This document shows, in pieces, positions 61,813 to 64,000 of a stretch of DNA of 64,000 nucleotides. Positions within the stretch are counted from its first letter, which is position 1; the number at the start of each line of letters is the position of its first letter. The notes under the pieces are model-generated. The model worked only from the letters and a program-made list of their open reading frames with translations, had not been told where the DNA came from and searched no databases. Origin of the DNA: Sphaerisporangium sp039871875 (GTDB taxonomy: Bacteria; Actinomycetota; Actinomycetes; Streptosporangiales; Streptosporangiaceae); the NCBI RefSeq assembly GCF_039871875.1, contig NZ_JBDPMD010000034.1, positions 1-64,000 of the forward strand. Reading direction: 5' to 3'. A program made the position numbers and the translations under genes.

Positions 61813-62556
61813 ATGCGTATTACGAAGAAAACCGCCCCATGGCCCGCGGAAGTCGTGGAGAAGGGCTGGAGCCATGGACGCCTGCCGGCCCCGGCCGACA
61901 GCGAATGGAGTGAGTTCGCCAAGCTCTGGGAGGACCTTCCACCGGACCAGTACGTGCGGCGTGAGCACGGCACCACGCGCCGCCGCCGCCTCGGCCAGTT
62001 GCTGGCACCGGCCGGATCGGGCCTGGACATGGAGCGCATGGCTCACGGCGTCTTCTACCAGAGCAGCGAGGTCAACTCGGTCTACGGGGGGCAGAAGCGA
62101 ACGTTCGCCCCGCTGACCGACGCGGCCTATGACAATCCCTGCTTCCGTGCCGCGCTGGAGCACGACCTCGGCCTGATCAGGCGCATCGAGGGCGAGGGAA
62201 GCGCCTGGCTGATCACCGTGCACCTGATCCGCATCACGGCCACCGGCACGGACACCTCCGCGCCGGCGCCGGAGGGCCGGCACAACGACGGCCACGACTA
62301 CGTGATCATGCACCTGATCGGCCGGGAGCGCTGTACGGGCGGCCGCAGCCGCGTGTACCGCAAGGGCAGCGGCCGGCCGGCGCTCGAGCACACGCTCGAA
62401 CGCCCCATGGAGACTCTCGTGCTCGATGACCGGACCATGGAGCACGAGGTCACCCCGATCACCCCGACGGACTCCACCGTCGCCGTCCGGGACATGATGA
62501 TCATCGATTTCGAGCGCGCGGAGTCGGACGCGTTCTCGCTCCCCCGCAGCGCCTGA
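61813..62556 (+). CDS. 2-oxoglutarate/Fe(II) dioxygenase of the PF10014 (isoleucine dioxygenase-like) family
   Basis: 247 residues. NSVYGGQKRTFAPL and EGRHNDGHDYVIMHLIGR are strong family signatures. Fe ligands are His157, Asp159 (H-N-D) and His211 (EHEVTPI), and Arg226 (VRDMMIIDF) should bind 2-oxoglutarate. Known members hydroxylate free aliphatic amino acids (e.g. Ile-4-hydroxylase). Next to a LysW-type carrier it may hydroxylate an amino acid before loading or while carrier-bound. It precedes lysW by 75 bp on the same strand; weak GAGAAAG ribosome site. Confidence 0.87.
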   Translation: MRITKKTAPWPAEVVEKGWSHGRLPAPADSEWSEFAKLWEDLPPDQYVRREHGTTRRRRLGQLLAPAGSGLDMERMAHGVFYQSSEVNSVYGGQKRTFAPLTDAAYDNPCFRAALEHDLGLIRRIEGEGSAWLITVHLIRITATGTDTSAPAPEGRHNDGHDYVIMHLIGRERCTGGRSRVYRKGSGRPALEHTLERPMETLVLDDRTMEHEVTPITPTDSTVAVRDMMIIDFERAESDAFSLPRSA

Positions 62557-62631
62557 CCGTACCGAAGCAATCCAACTGATCCGAAAAGTCAGTAACGCCA
62601 TTTCCGCCAGCACGCCAAGGAGTTGTTCCCC

Positions 62632-62814
62632 ATGGCAAACGCCACTTTGTCCCCCGCCTGCCTCCAGTGCGAGACCGACATCTCCGTGCCCGCCGAGCTC
62701 GAGCTCGGCGACATCCTGGCCTGCCGCGGCTGCGGCCAGGAGCACGAGGTGCTCGACGTGGCGCCGGTCCGCCTGGACCTGGCCCCCGAGATCGAGGAGG
62801 ACTGGGGTGAGTGA
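62632..62814 (+). CDS. lysW: LysW-type amino-group carrier protein
   Basis: 60 residues from ATG 62632 (AAGGAG upstream). Two zinc-binding C-x2-C knuckles (CLQC and CRGC), an acidic C-terminal half, and the terminal EDWGE are the LysW hallmarks. In LysW the gamma-carboxyl of the final Glu is joined to the substrate's amino group, protecting and carrying it. An actinobacterium with the usual diaminopimelate pathway does not need this for lysine, so a specialised-metabolite carrier (as in vazabitide A biosynthesis) is inferred. It overlaps the ligase gene by 8 bp. Confidence 0.93.
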   Translation: MANATLSPACLQCETDISVPAELELGDILACRGCGQEHEVLDVAPVRLDLAPEIEEDWGE

Positions 62815-63709
62815 GAGCCCGGCCGACGTGCTGGTCTCGGTCACCATCATGCGCCCCGAGGAGCGGCTGCTCCTGACGGCGCTCCGCGCGGTGGGTGTCA
62901 CCGCGCGGTCGGTGACCCCGCGCCACACGGCTTCCTTCCTCAACGACGCCTCGCTCGCCCCGCGCCTGGTGCTGCTGCGCAACGTCTCGCACCGGGAACT
63001 GGCCGCGATGAGCGACCGGTTCGAGCAGGCGGGCGTCCCCACCCTCAACAACCCGCACGCGGTGCGGCTGTGCCTGTCCAAGGACCTGCAGGCCCTGCGG
63101 TTCGCCCGGCACGGCATCACCCACCCCGAGACCCTGATCGCGTTCAGCGCCGACCAGGTGCGCGAGCACATCGACACGCTCGGCGGCGACGCGGTCATCA
63201 AGCCCGTCAGCGGTTCGTGGGGCCGCGGCATCGTGCACATCCGCGACGAGGCCGAGTTCGCCGCCTGGGTCGGGGGCCGCGAGTCCCTGGACCCGGCCGA
63301 GCGCAACTACCCGGTCATCGTGCAGCAGTACCTGCCGAAGCCCGGCTACAACCTGCGCGTGGTCGTCGTCGGCGACCGGCCGCTGGTCTCCTACCGCCAG
63401 GTGAGCGAGGACCTGCGGACCAACACCCGCCTCGGCGGCAAGGTGGAGCCCACCCCGCTGGAGCCGCGCTCCGTCGACCTGTGCGAGCGCGTGGTCGAGG
63501 CCTTCGGCCCCGGCTTCTACGGCATCGACCTGGCCGAGGACGCCGGCACCGGCGAGATGTACGTGCTGGAGGTCAACACCAACCCCGAGTTCACCCGCTC
63601 GGTGGCGGTGCACGGCGTGGACGTGCCCGGCCACCTGGCCGCGTACGTGCGCTCGGTGCTGGACGGCCGCGGCCGCATCCGTCTCGCGCCGGAGGGGAGG
63701 GCGGCATGA
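62807..63709 (+). CDS. LysX/ArgX-like ATP-grasp ligase for the carrier protein
   Basis: 300 residues, GTG start inside lysW. RimK-type ATP-grasp motifs: LSKDLQALRFARHGITHPET, VIKPVSGSWGRGIVHI (K and SWGRG loop), KPGYNLRVVVVGDR, NTRLGGKVEPTPLE and YGIDLAEDAGTGEMYVLEVNTNPEF (metal-binding E-x-N). LysX-type enzymes join the substrate amino group to LysW's C-terminal Glu using ATP. LysX/ArgX sequences usually read N-H-T at the end motif, but here it is N-T-N-P-E-F, which may reflect a different substrate. Confidence 0.9.
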   Translation: MSESPADVLVSVTIMRPEERLLLTALRAVGVTARSVTPRHTASFLNDASLAPRLVLLRNVSHRELAAMSDRFEQAGVPTLNNPHAVRLCLSKDLQALRFARHGITHPETLIAFSADQVREHIDTLGGDAVIKPVSGSWGRGIVHIRDEAEFAAWVGGRESLDPAERNYPVIVQQYLPKPGYNLRVVVVGDRPLVSYRQVSEDLRTNTRLGGKVEPTPLEPRSVDLCERVVEAFGPGFYGIDLAEDAGTGEMYVLEVNTNPEFTRSVAVHGVDVPGHLAAYVRSVLDGRGRIRLAPEGRAA

Positions 63710-64000
63710 GCGACGGCGGCAAGGTCAAGGTCGCGGTGCTCGGTGCCAGCGGCTTCATCGGCGCCGAGCTGATCCGCCTGCTGGCCGCCCATCCCGAGGC
63801 CGAGCCGGTGTTCTTCTCCTCGCAGCAGCACGCCGGCCGTCCCCTCGGGCAGATCGTGTCCGGGCTGCGCAACTCCCCGGTCGCGGGGCGCAGGCTGCGC
63901 TCCCTGGACGAGCTGACCAAGGTGGACGTGGCGTTCAGCTGCCTGCCGGGCGGGGTGCTGCCCAAGGTGCTTGACGACGTCAGCGCCGAGGCCGACCTGG
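63706..64000 (+). CDS. LysY/ArgC-like semialdehyde dehydrogenase, 3' truncated by window edge
   Basis: 98 visible codons. ATG overlaps the ligase stop (ATGA) with GGAGGGGAGGG upstream. KVKVAVLGASGFIGAELIRLLAAHPEAEPVFFSS is the NAD(P)-binding start of N-acetyl-gamma-glutamyl-phosphate reductases (ArgC/LysY); VDVAFSCLPGGVLPKVLDD continues the fold. The catalytic Cys is beyond the window. With a kinase (LysZ-like, presumably further right) it would reduce a carrier-bound acyl phosphate to an aldehyde. Confidence 0.9.
   Translation, partial: MSDGGKVKVAVLGASGFIGAELIRLLAAHPEAEPVFFSSQQHAGRPLGQIVSGLRNSPVAGRRLRSLDELTKVDVAFSCLPGGVLPKVLDDVSAEADL

Noticed and set aside
62632..64000. Primary lysine or arginine biosynthesis by the LysW route
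   Set aside because: Actinobacteria use diaminopimelate and N-acetyl-ornithine routes, and the dioxygenase and LAL regulator next door fit specialised metabolism better. Not excluded until the right-hand genes are read.

Overview
The window is very GC-rich, with C or G in nearly every third codon position, and carries actinobacterial signature genes: RbpA, class II HelD, a moxR-DUF58-VWA operon, Lnt next to a polyprenol-phosphate mannosyltransferase, FxsA, a large LAL regulator and SGAP-like M28 aminopeptidase. An actinomycete chromosome is almost certain; a Streptosporangiaceae-like genus is my best inference, but the family cannot be fixed from sequence alone. No rRNA, tRNA, CRISPR array or intact insertion sequence was seen.

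Layout. 0-12 kb is a mosaic: the 3' end of an AfsR-like ATPase/TPR regulator, a serine hydrolase, an FMN reductase, a gene-poor 1.1 kb with two strong hairpins, two unrelated tyrosine recombinases, a methyltransferase, RidA, an aldo/keto reductase, DUF4037 and GNAT proteins. 12-26 kb has purB, a MarR-controlled RND pump, an SDR, a universal stress protein, an epoxide hydrolase, an AraC/VOC pair, a WYL regulator, and a DeoR regulator coupled to an MFS exporter through a tandem-repeat stretch. 26-42 kb is core-like: a pseudokinase membrane protein, moxR-DUF58-VWA, two methyltransferases, GDPD, UMF1 transporter, rbpA (perfect SigR-type promoter), a Clp-N/HTH pair with a large operator, fxsA, ppm1-lnt, and helD, which appears to start at ATT. 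42-52 kb has a two-component operon with a membrane protein, a ROK/GH4/kinase sugar operon, an Lrp regulator, secreted aminopeptidase and an SDR/TetR pair.

52-57.4 kb holds a divergent island: two coupled P-loop ATPases facing a WD40-KAP NTPase with membrane segments. Nothing in it has a housekeeping role I recognise, and it looks like an NTPase-based conflict or membrane-signalling module. After tandem repeats, 57.9-64 kb holds a LAL regulator with a coupled 47-residue ORF, divergent from a 2OG-Fe(II) dioxygenase, a LysW-type amino-group carrier protein ending in EDWGE, a LysX-like ATP-grasp ligase and the start of a LysY/ArgC-like reductase. Actinobacteria normally make lysine through diaminopimelate, so I read this as the left edge of a carrier-protein-dependent natural-product cluster that runs off the window.

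Starts were chosen by Shine-Dalgarno, family length and overlap. Regulatory sites are palindromes read directly from the sequence; the proteins proposed to bind them are inferences.
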